NCBI GenBank assembly: GCA_007117775.1
Contig: SKFX01000019.1
Location: forward strand, 1-5,768
Direction: 5' to 3'
DNA from: Ilumatobacteraceae bacterium
GTDB lineage: Bacteria; Actinomycetota; Acidimicrobiia; Acidimicrobiales; Ilumatobacteraceae
Length of the DNA: 5,768 nt
Shown here: positions 1 through 5,588 of the stretch, piece by piece
How positions within the stretch are numbered: position 1 is the stretch's first letter
How the letters are laid out: the number at the start of each line of letters is the position of its first letter
Notes under the pieces: generated by a model
What the model saw: the letters and a program-made list of their open reading frames with translations, nothing else
Told to the model about the DNA's origin: nothing
Databases searched by the model: none
Program-made: the position numbers and the translations under genes

Positions 1-2038
1 CACCACCCCGGCCCCGATCAGCGCCGGGCCGGAACTCGGTGACATCACCGCCCATCGCTCCCCCGTCGTCGAACTCGCGACCGGCGGTCGGGGCGCGGTG
101 ATAACTCGAGCGGCCGTAACTCATGCGGCCGGTGACATTGCCCTGCTGATCGAACAGCTCAGCGGGGATCTCATCCAAGAAACGCGACGGCGGGTTGTAC
201 TGCGTGCTCCCATACAGCATCCGACTCCAGGCGTGACTGATGTAGAGGCGCTGCATCGCCCGGGTGATCCCGACATAGGCGAGGCGACGCTCCTCTTCCA
301 TCTCGACCGGTTCGGTGAGCGCCCGCGAATGCGGGAAGATCCCCTCCTCCACCCCGATCAGGAACACATGGCCGAACTCGAGGCCCTTGGCCGAATGCAG
401 CGTCATCAACACCATCCGGTCGTCCTGGCCGCCGGCCAGATCATCGGTGTCGGCCACCAGCGAGACATGCTCCAAGAACTCACCCAACACCGTGAATTCG
501 CGCGCCAGGCCCACCAACTCGCCGAGATTCTCGAGTCGACCGTGTGACTCAACGGTGTCGAGACCCTCGAGATCGGCGCCGTAGCCGGATTCATCGATCA
601 GCATCTGCAGCAGATCACCGGGCGAGGCCTCATCGACCAACTGCCGCGCCCGGCTCATGAGATCGACGAACGAGTCGATGCCACGTACCGCCGGCCCTCC
701 CACCCCGGCCTCAGTGGCCCGTCCGAGCGCCTCGAAAAAGGTCAACCCCTCGATCGCAGCGAACGCGTCGAGCTTGGCAACCGAGGCATCGCCGATCTTG
801 CGCTTGGGCGCGTTCAGAACCCGTTTGAGACTCACCTCATCGGCCGGGTTGATGACACAGCGCAGGTAGGCGAGCAGATCCTTCACCTCCCGACGGTCGT
901 AGAACTTGGTGCCGCCGACCACCAGATACGGCACGCCGACGCGAATCAGCGCCTCCTCGATGACCCGGCTCTGCGCGTTCGTCCGATACAGCACCGCCAT
1001 CTCGCGCCAGTTGACCGCATCATCGCGATGCAGTTGCGCAGCGGTGGACGCCACCCAGATCGCCTCATCGCCCTCATCATCGGCGTGATAACGCACGATG
1101 CGATCACCCGATCCCGAGTCCGTCCACAGCGCCTTCGGGGCACGCTCGACATTGTGGGAGATGACCGCATTGGCAGCATCCAAGATGGTCTGGGTACTGC
1201 GATAGTTCTGCTCGAGCACGATCGTGGTCACATCCGGAAAGGCCTGCTCGAACTGCAGCACATTGCGGAAGTCCGCGCCGCGGAACCGGTACACGGACTG
1301 ATCGGTGTCGCCCACCACACAGACGTTCTGATGGCCGCCGGCGAGCCGCAGCACGATCTCGTTCTGAGCCTGATTCGTGTCCTGGAACTCATCGACCAAG
1401 ATGTGCTGGAACCGCTCCCGATACTGTTCGAGCACCTCGGGATGCTCACGGAACAACCGCACGGTGTTCACCAGCAGATCATCGAAGTCCATCGCTCCGG
1501 CCTTGACGAGCCGGGCCTGATAGTCGGCGTACACCTCGGCCTGTTTGCGCTCGAAGATGTTCTCGGCCGCGGCCGCAGCCGCCGAGGGCACGATGATCTC
1601 GTTCTTCCAGAGCGAGATTCGGCTGTGCACATTGCGCGGTGGGAACCGTTTGGCGTCGAGGCCGAGATCGCGAATCACGTAGCCGGTGAGGCGGACAGCA
1701 TCGCTCTGGTCATAGATCGAGAACTGTCTCGGGTAGCCGATCGCTTCGGCATGGGCGCGCAGGATCCGCACACATGCGGAGTGGAACGTCGACACCCACA
1801 TCGCTTTGACGACCGGGCCGACCAGTTCGCCCACACGCTCGCGCATCTCGCCGGCGGCCTTATTGGTGAAGGTGATCGCCAGGATCCGCGACGGATGCAC
1901 CCCGTCGGAGATCAGACGTGCGATCCGATGGGTCAGCACACGGGTCTTGCCCGACCCGGCTCCAGCGACGACGAGCAGAGGCCCATCACCGTGCATCACA
2001 GCATCGTGCTGGTCCGGATTGAGTCCCTCGGTGAGCAT
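1..2038 (-). CDS. pcrA: ATP-dependent DNA helicase PcrA/UvrD (superfamily 1A, 3'-5'), C-terminal end off the window
   Basis: Cytoplasmic repair helicase that unwinds DNA 3'-5' in nucleotide-excision and mismatch-type repair and removes RecA or stalled polymerase. Translating the minus strand gives 679 open codons with every SF1A motif in order: Q motif LNPDQ (6-10), Walker A AGAGSGKT (25-32), Ia AITFTNKAAGEM (54-65), Ib TFHS (84-87), II DEFQD (216-220), III GDTDQSVYRFRGA (from G243), IV LEQNYRS (275-281), V TLHSAKGLEF (546-555), VI EEERRLAYVGITRA (581-594). Motif III has T245 where many UvrD proteins have another residue. About 85 residues of low-complexity Gly/Arg/Asp-rich tail follow motif VI and continue past base 1; the family is usually 720-800 residues, so little is missing. 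The ATG at 2038 is chosen because the Q motif follows at once; its ribosome site (GGGG three bases upstream) is poor and GTG at 2041 is an in-frame alternative. It lies 83 bases downstream of the stress-protein gene and may be cotranscribed. PcrA versus UvrD naming is a matter of convention. Confidence 0.96.
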   Translation of the reverse strand, partial: MLTEGLNPDQHDAVMHGDGPLLVVAGAGSGKTRVLTHRIARLISDGVHPSRILAITFTNKAAGEMRERVGELVGPVVKAMWVSTFHSACVRILRAHAEAIGYPRQFSIYDQSDAVRLTGYVIRDLGLDAKRFPPRNVHSRISLWKNEIIVPSAAAAAAENIFERKQAEVYADYQARLVKAGAMDFDDLLVNTVRLFREHPEVLEQYRERFQHILVDEFQDTNQAQNEIVLRLAGGHQNVCVVGDTDQSVYRFRGADFRNVLQFEQAFPDVTTIVLEQNYRSTQTILDAANAVISHNVERAPKALWTDSGSGDRIVRYHADDEGDEAIWVASTAAQLHRDDAVNWREMAVLYRTNAQSRVIEEALIRVGVPYLVVGGTKFYDRREVKDLLAYLRCVINPADEVSLKRVLNAPKRKIGDASVAKLDAFAAIEGLTFFEALGRATEAGVGGPAVRGIDSFVDLMSRARQLVDEASPGDLLQMLIDESGYGADLEGLDTVESHGRLENLGELVGLAREFTVLGEFLEHVSLVADTDDLAGGQDDRMVLMTLHSAKGLEFGHVFLIGVEEGIFPHSRALTEPVEMEEERRLAYVGITRAMQRLYISHAWSRMLYGSTQYNPPSRFLDEIPAELFDQQGNVTGRMSYGRSSYHRAPTAGREFDDGGAMGGDVTEFRPGADRGRGG

Positions 2039-2121
2039 CACCCCACAGCGTAGGGATCGGCGGTGGCGTCCGGGTCGATCAGGCCGTGATCGGGCAGTGA
2101 TCCAAAGGGTCCACCGACGCG

Positions 2122-2979
2122 TCAGCGGACGATCATCACCGGACTGTGGCTGTGAGCGGCGGTCTCCAGGCTCGTCGAGCCGAGCAACAGGCCCACGAAC
2201 CCACCGCGACCGCGCGAACCGACCACGATCAGGTCGGCATCACGCGATGCCTCGATCATGGCGAATCCGGCGGTGCCACGCTCTGGACGCGGCCGCACAC
2301 CCACACCTTCGGGCGGTGGGCCGGCTGCTGCGATGACCCGCTCGGCCACCTCGATCGCGCTGCGATCCATCTCGTCCATATCGGGGCCGGCGCCGACGTA
2401 CACGCCGGCAGCGACACCGGGAGCAAACCAGGCGTGAATCACATCGATCCACTCCACGCCATTGAGGGCGTAAGCCGCCCGCAACGCACGCACCGATGGG
2501 TTCTCATCACCGTCACCGCCGTCGCCGAGCCCATGGTCATCGACCCCGACCACGACCTGGCGGGCCGCAGCATTGCGCGAACCGCGCACCACCACCACCG
2601 GCTTGTCGGTGTGGTGCAAGACGTAGTTCGCCGTCGAGCCGAGGATCACCGAGGCCTTTCCTGAGCCGCGGTGGCCCACCACCACGATGTCGGCGTCATC
2701 GGCCACTTCAACGAGACTGCGACCCGGGTGACCCTGCGCCAACAGCGAGGTGATTCGGTCGTCGCTCAACGAGGAGACCAGATCGCCGAGAAAAGCGCCC
2801 GATGCATCGCGGATCTCGGTCGGGTCGATGGCGACCGCCACCTCATAGCCAGTGACCAACGGGACATCCCAGGCATGCACTGCGACGATCTGATCCCCCG
2901 GGCCGGCCTGCTCGAGTGCCCATTCGAGGGCCTCGCGCGACTCCGGTGATGGATCGACTCCGACGACGAATTTGGTCAT
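2122..2979 (-). CDS. universal stress protein with two UspA domains
   Basis: A 285-residue tandem Usp protein, presumably cytoplasmic and nucleotide-binding; such proteins act in stress tolerance and dormancy, but the exact role here is unknown. Domain 1 spans about residues 1-133: it opens with FVVGVDPSPES (4-14) and has the nucleotide-loop motif GHRGSG...LGST at 102-116. Domain 2 spans about 140-285: it opens with QVVVGVDD (141-148) and has the canonical GSRGRGG...LLLGST at 254-269, i.e. G-2x-G-9x-G-S. In domain 1 the second spacer is 8 residues rather than the usual 9. Domain 2 carries a Gly/Asp-rich insertion (149-159) directly after the conserved Asp pair, where a short Ser/Pro turn is normal. 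The ATG at 2979 follows an excellent Shine-Dalgarno. It is 190 bases from the P450 stop, so probably has its own promoter, though I find no good one. Confidence 0.93.
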   Translation of the reverse strand: MTKFVVGVDPSPESREALEWALEQAGPGDQIVAVHAWDVPLVTGYEVAVAIDPTEIRDASGAFLGDLVSSLSDDRITSLLAQGHPGRSLVEVADDADIVVVGHRGSGKASVILGSTANYVLHHTDKPVVVVRGSRNAAARQVVVGVDDHGLGDGGDGDENPSVRALRAAYALNGVEWIDVIHAWFAPGVAAGVYVGAGPDMDEMDRSAIEVAERVIAAAGPPPEGVGVRPRPERGTAGFAMIEASRDADLIVVGSRGRGGFVGLLLGSTSLETAAHSHSPVMIVR

Positions 2980-2982
2980 GAT

Positions 2983-2998
2983 GTCCCTCTGTCCCTCT
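2983..2998 (-). promoter_or_regulatory. duplicated Shine-Dalgarno ahead of the stress protein gene
   Basis: Read on the minus strand this is two perfect tandem copies of AGAGGGAC. The proximal copy (2983-2990) puts AGAGGG about five bases before the ATG at 2979, which fixes that start. The distal copy is too far away to serve the same start directly and may be a standby ribosome site or a chance duplication. Confidence 0.6.
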
Positions 2999-3070
2999 CA
3001 CTGTGCGAGGCGTGTTCGGTGCCGTGTCCGATGTCAACGCACGGCAGTCTCCGCCAAGCCGGCGACCGCC

Positions 3071-3090
3071 GACTGTCTGGATCACCAGTC
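3071..3090. repeat. short inverted repeat upstream of the stress protein gene
   Basis: GACTG at 3071-3075 is mirrored by CAGTC at 3086-3090, with a 10-base spacer. A second dyad, CTGG-ATCA-CCAG, overlaps it at 3077-3088 with a different centre. Either could be a weak operator for the stress-protein gene 92 bases downstream on the minus strand, or chance in GC-rich DNA. The rest of the 2980-3169 gap holds nothing else I can support apart from the ribosome site. Confidence 0.25.
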
Positions 3091-3169
3091 AATCACCCGA
3101 CCGGACCAGCACAACTCGATGTGGCCCTCAGCGCCGGCGCATCAGAGATGACGGATCGGCGGTGGCGGG

Positions 3170-4408
3170 TCAGGAACCGGTGTGTGCTGGATTGACCTTG
3201 AGGACCCGGAACGGCATGACGCGCGGCCCACGAACCTGACCGACACTCCAGGTCATGTCACCGGCCAATTCGAATGACGGGAAACGGGCGATGAATTCCT
3301 CGACGGCGACGCGCAACTCCAAGCGGGCCAGGTTCGAGCCCAGGCACCGGTGGATGCCGAGACCGAAGGCCGAATGGCGGTTCTCCTTGCGGTCCAGGAT
3401 CACCTCGTTCGCGTCCTCGAACTCCTCGGGGTCGCGGTTGGCCGCGGGGAATGGCAGGAGCACCCAATCGTTCGCCTTCATCGGACAACCATGGAAGTCG
3501 TAGTCCTCTTTGACGAGGCGAGCCATGGTGACCGGCGCATACGCCCGCAGGAACTCCTCGATGGCGAACGGCATCAAATCGGGCTCGGCCACGAGCCGCG
3601 CCAGATCATCGGCATGGGTGCCCAGATGCCACAGCGATGAACCGATCGCACTCCAGGTGGTGTCGATCCCGGCGATCAACAGCAACAGGACCGACCCGCG
3701 GACATGCTCGGAGCTCAGCTTGTTGCCCTCGATCTCGACGTTCAACAGATAGTCGAGGAGGTTGTCACGGGGGTTCGCCTGATGTTCGGCCACCTTGGCG
3801 TCCAGGTACTCCGCCAGAGGCTCGATGGCGGCAATGCGCTCCTCGGCCGGCAGATCCACGGCCTCGAGGACGGCGTGCACGAACCCGCGGAACAGCTCAT
3901 CGTCGGTGGTCGGCAGGCCGATCATGCGGGCGATGACGTTCACCGGGATGTGCTGCGCGTACTGGACGGCGGCATCGATGATCGTCGTGCCCTCATCGAT
4001 CTCACCCATCTCATCGAGCAGACCGCGGCACAGCGTCCGGATCTCCTTCTCCCACGGGTCGATCTGCTTGGGGGCGAACGGCGGCAACAGCAGGCGTCGG
4101 GCGATCTGATGGAAGGGCGGATCGCTGGTGATGGGCGGGGCGGGACCCACCGGTGCCTCGATGATCGGTCGAGCATTGGACACGATGACGCCCTGGCTCG
4201 AGAAGTGGTCGGTGTCGTAGGCAACCTCTTTGACCAACTCATGGGTCACCGGCGCCCACATACCGCCATAGAGGTCCGAGTGCGCAACCGGGCAACCCGA
4301 TTCGCGCAGATGCTCCCAGACCTCGGGGGCATTGCGGTTGTACTCGGGATCAGCGTGATCGAGATCATTGGCCCAATCGCGGTGCTGGCGAACGTCGTCA
4401 ATCGTCAT
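3170..4408 (-). CDS. cytochrome P450
   Basis: A 412-residue soluble bacterial class I P450, the normal length, with no membrane anchor; it inserts one oxygen atom from O2 into an organic substrate using electrons from a ferredoxin. Visible landmarks are the C-helix region DPPFHQIARRLLLPPF (96-111, with H100 and R104), the I-helix oxygen-activation motif AGIDTT (246-251), the K-helix ExxR as E285-F-L-R288, the PAANRDP segment (321-327), and the heme loop FGLGIHRCLG (348-357) with C355 as the thiolate ligand. All catalytic residues are present, so the enzyme should be active. Substrate cannot be read from sequence, and I do not assign a CYP family. The ATG at 4408 is preceded by GAGGA (4418-4422), embedded in the last codons of the ferredoxin gene, nine bases away. 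The genes are separated by five bases, which implies one transcript and probably translational coupling. No ferredoxin reductase is nearby. Confidence 0.96.
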   Translation of the reverse strand: MTIDDVRQHRDWANDLDHADPEYNRNAPEVWEHLRESGCPVAHSDLYGGMWAPVTHELVKEVAYDTDHFSSQGVIVSNARPIIEAPVGPAPPITSDPPFHQIARRLLLPPFAPKQIDPWEKEIRTLCRGLLDEMGEIDEGTTIIDAAVQYAQHIPVNVIARMIGLPTTDDELFRGFVHAVLEAVDLPAEERIAAIEPLAEYLDAKVAEHQANPRDNLLDYLLNVEIEGNKLSSEHVRGSVLLLLIAGIDTTWSAIGSSLWHLGTHADDLARLVAEPDLMPFAIEEFLRAYAPVTMARLVKEDYDFHGCPMKANDWVLLPFPAANRDPEEFEDANEVILDRKENRHSAFGLGIHRCLGSNLARLELRVAVEEFIARFPSFELAGDMTWSVGQVRGPRVMPFRVLKVNPAHTGS

Positions 4409-4413
4409 ATCGA

Positions 4414-4611
4414 TCAGTCCTCGTCGATCGTGATCGCATACTCGGGGCAGTTGGCCACAGCCAGGCGGGCCTTGTCCTCGAGTTCGGACGGGATCTCACC
4501 ATCGATCAACAACACGGCGGTGCCGTAGTCATCGACGTCGAACAACTCGGGGGCCAACGCATAGCAGCGGTTGTGGCCCTGACACTTTTCTGAATCCAAC
4601 TTCACTCGCAT
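4414..4611 (-). CDS. P450-partner ferredoxin, 3Fe-4S type with CXXHXXC motif
   Basis: A 65-residue acidic ferredoxin that should carry single electrons from a reductase to the P450 encoded just downstream. Cluster ligands are C10, C16 and C55 in the pattern C10-QG-H13-NR-C16 ... N54-C55-P56. The position that would be the fourth Cys of a 4Fe-4S protein is His13, which is typical of the P450-associated 3Fe-4S family. The following APELFDVDDYGTAVLL segment and the C-terminal CPEYAITID stretch fit the family from end to end. I chose the ATG at 4611 because MRVKLDSEKC matches the usual N terminus; an in-frame TTG at 4632 would add seven residues (starting ARYGAR after the initiator) without homology support. 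No Shine-Dalgarno lies at normal spacing (AAGG is about 12 bases away), but TATGGT sits six bases upstream, which suggests a leaderless mRNA. Confidence 0.93.
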   Translation of the reverse strand: MRVKLDSEKCQGHNRCYALAPELFDVDDYGTAVLLIDGEIPSELEDKARLAVANCPEYAITIDED

Positions 4612-4617
4612 GCGAGC

Positions 4618-4623
4618 ACCATA
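4618..4623 (-). promoter_or_regulatory. candidate -10 element for leaderless ferredoxin-P450 transcript
   Basis: On the minus strand the hexamer reads TATGGT, fitting the actinobacterial TANNNT -10 pattern. Its downstream edge is six bases from the ferredoxin ATG, so transcription starting seven bases past the element would begin at the A of the start codon. The lack of a well-placed Shine-Dalgarno supports this. I see no good -35. The hexamer overlaps one arm of the palindrome at 4618-4638. Confidence 0.4.
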
Positions 4624-4638
4624 CCTTGCCAAGATGGT
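4618..4638. repeat. interrupted palindrome in the ferredoxin/yaaA divergent region
   Basis: The plus strand reads ACCAT, then AC, then CTTG-C-CAAG, then ATGGT. The outer 5-base arms (4618-4622 and 4634-4638) and the inner 4-base arms (4625-4628 and 4630-4633) are both perfect, with two unpaired bases on one side. It fills the middle of a 54-base space between divergent starts and overlaps the proposed -10, so it is a plausible operator for a dimeric regulator of one or both genes. This rests on sequence symmetry only. Confidence 0.35.
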
Positions 4639-4651
4639 CCGATGCCGAGAC

Positions 4652-4657
4652 GAAGGG
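4652..4657 (+). promoter_or_regulatory. ribosome binding site that decides the yaaA start
   Basis: GAAGGG ends eight bases before the ATG at 4666. The upstream in-frame ATG at 4642 has no such element, and its extra residues (MPRRRVPP) lie outside the family's conserved start, so 4666 is preferred. Confidence 0.6.
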
Positions 4658-4665
4658 TCCCGCCG

Positions 4666-5385
4666 ATGCTCCTGCTGCCACCGTCAGAAGGCAAGGCCGA
4701 AGGCGGCGACGGATCATGGAGCCCCGACCTCGGCGCGTTCGCCGACCGACTCCATGAGGCTCGCCTCGAACTGATCGCAGCTGTGCGCGACGTCGACGGT
4801 GGCGACACCAAGATGCTCGGAGTGTCGGGCGCCCATCTCGAGCGGGCCCGGCACGCCAATCTCGACCTGCTCGGCGCGCCGATGCTGCCGGCATGGCAGC
4901 GCTACACCGGGGTGGTCTGGGAGCATCTGGATCCCGCCACCGTTCCCGCTGCGGCCCGTCGTCGCATCATGGTGGTGTCGGGTCTGCTCGGTTTGGTGCG
5001 CGGCGATGACCCGATCCCGGACTATCGACTCAAGATGGGAGCCCGACTGGCACCGATGGGTCTTGTCTCGCGCTGGTGGAATCCGTTGCTGTCAGAGGCC
5101 CTCGGCCGGATCGCTGCGAAGCGATTCGTCATCGAGATGTTGGCCAATGAGCAGCGCGCCGCGATCGAACCGCATCCGGGCCGCGGCGCCACGGTGAAGT
5201 TGCTCGAACGCTCCGGTGCCAGCGGCGGCCACGGTGCCAAGGCTGCCAAGGGTCGTCTGGCCCGACATCTGCTGATCGGCGAGGTGGCCGATGAAACCGT
5301 CTCCACCGACCCACTGGCCGAACTCGAAGCGCTCGTGATGAGCTTCGACGACGATCGTTACGTCGCCGAGATCGAGCCCTGGTGA
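4666..5385 (+). CDS. yaaA: YaaA-family peroxide stress protein (DUF328)
   Basis: A 239-residue cytoplasmic protein of the YaaA family. In Escherichia coli, YaaA is induced by OxyR during hydrogen peroxide stress and lowers free intracellular iron, limiting Fenton damage; its biochemical action is still poorly defined, though DNA binding has been reported. Family landmarks seen here: the N-terminal LLPPSEGK (3-10), Y80-T-G82, the SGLLGLVRG...P116...Y120-RLKMG125 block (105-125), the VIEMLANEQ strand (155-163), and the basic C-terminal HGAKAAKGRLARH (189-201). Length is close to the E. coli protein (about 258 residues). The start at 4666 is set by the ribosome site GAAGGG and by homology. It is divergent from the ferredoxin-P450 operon with only 54 bases between starts, so the two promoters overlap and may be co-regulated. 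It converges with the micro-ORF at 5468-5530. Confidence 0.93.
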   Translation: MLLLPPSEGKAEGGDGSWSPDLGAFADRLHEARLELIAAVRDVDGGDTKMLGVSGAHLERARHANLDLLGAPMLPAWQRYTGVVWEHLDPATVPAAARRRIMVVSGLLGLVRGDDPIPDYRLKMGARLAPMGLVSRWWNPLLSEALGRIAAKRFVIEMLANEQRAAIEPHPGRGATVKLLERSGASGGHGAKAAKGRLARHLLIGEVADETVSTDPLAELEALVMSFDDDRYVAEIEPW

Positions 5386-5410
5386 TCGCAGGCTCGACCC
5401 ACTGAACCGA

Positions 5411-5424
5411 CGACCCGATGGTCG
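5411..5424. terminator. small hairpin after yaaA, weak terminator candidate
   Basis: CGACC and GGTCG form a perfect 5-base stem around a CGAT loop, starting 26 bases after the yaaA stop in the convergent spacer. There is no T tract on either strand, so classic intrinsic termination is doubtful. Confidence 0.2.
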
Positions 5425-5445
5425 ACGACGCACCCAGCATCAGAC

Positions 5446-5473
5446 GACCGGTGTCAGCCGACCGGCGTCAGGC
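5446..5473. repeat. imperfect 14-base tandem repeat
   Basis: Two adjacent 14-base copies (5446-5459 and 5460-5473), each starting GACCGG, differ at two positions. The second copy covers the stop codon of the micro-ORF. Probably slippage in GC-rich DNA; a weak CCGGT/ACCGG stem can also form. Confidence 0.4.
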
Positions 5474-5530
5474 GACGAACAGAACGGTCACAACGCTGAC
5501 GAACATTCCGGCGAACATCATGGTGAGCAT
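5468..5530 (-). CDS. 20-residue hydrophobic micro-ORF, putative single-span membrane peptide
   Basis: ATG at 5530, stop TGA at 5468-5470, 20 codons. The product begins MLTMMFAGMF and ends VLFVA. It has no charged residue at all, four methionines and three phenylalanines, and is long enough for one membrane span. A strong Shine-Dalgarno (AAGAGGAA, 5536-5543) sits at ideal spacing, which is the main reason to believe it is translated. The frame stays open upstream to an ATG at 5719, but that longer 83-codon version overlaps the GGDEF reading frame and its extra part is Pro/Ala/Arg-rich with no recognisable family. The ORF is 58 bases downstream of the GGDEF stop on the same strand and could share its transcript. 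I do not recognise a family; it could be a regulatory or complex-stabilising small membrane protein, or the leftover end of a decayed gene. Confidence 0.45.
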   Translation of the reverse strand: MLTMMFAGMFVSVVTVLFVA

Positions 5531-5535
5531 GTGGA

Positions 5536-5543
5536 TTCCTCTT
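5536..5543 (-). promoter_or_regulatory. strong ribosome binding site of the micro-ORF
   Basis: The minus strand reads AAGAGGAA; its core AGAGGA leaves six bases before the ATG at 5530. It is one of the best Shine-Dalgarno matches in the window and supports the short start. Confidence 0.5.
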
Positions 5544-5588
5544 GGTTCGAGATGGGACGAGAGATGATGGTGACGGGCGACGGCCGGA

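Noticed and set aside
1028..2053. Long plus-strand open frame (341 codons) across the helicase gene
   Set aside because: It lies wholly antisense to a helicase with every SF1 motif, has no recognisable domain and no ribosome site; such frames arise from the third-position G/C bias of the real gene.
2644..2676. P-loop-like GHRGSGKA in the stress protein (residues 102-109)
   Set aside because: It fits GxxxxGK but has Ala where Walker A needs Ser or Thr, and its position is that of the Usp nucleotide loop, so it is not a separate NTPase motif.
3032..3037. Perfect TTGACA (minus strand) upstream of the stress protein gene as a -35 box
   Set aside because: At 16-19 base spacing the downstream hexamers are GC-rich and none fits TANNNT, so a promoter cannot be supported.
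3131..3140. GCGCCGGCGC perfect palindrome downstream of the P450 gene
   Set aside because: It has no loop and no T tract, so it is not a terminator; 10-base palindromes of this composition are expected in GC-rich DNA.
3704..4528. Plus-strand open frame (274 codons) antisense to the P450 and ferredoxin
   Set aside because: The minus strand carries complete P450 and ferredoxin motifs. The antisense product resembles no family and is a GC-bias shadow.
4642..4665. Upstream ATG for yaaA adding eight residues
   Set aside because: No ribosome site precedes it, and family proteins start at the LLPPSEGK block, which matches the ATG at 4666.
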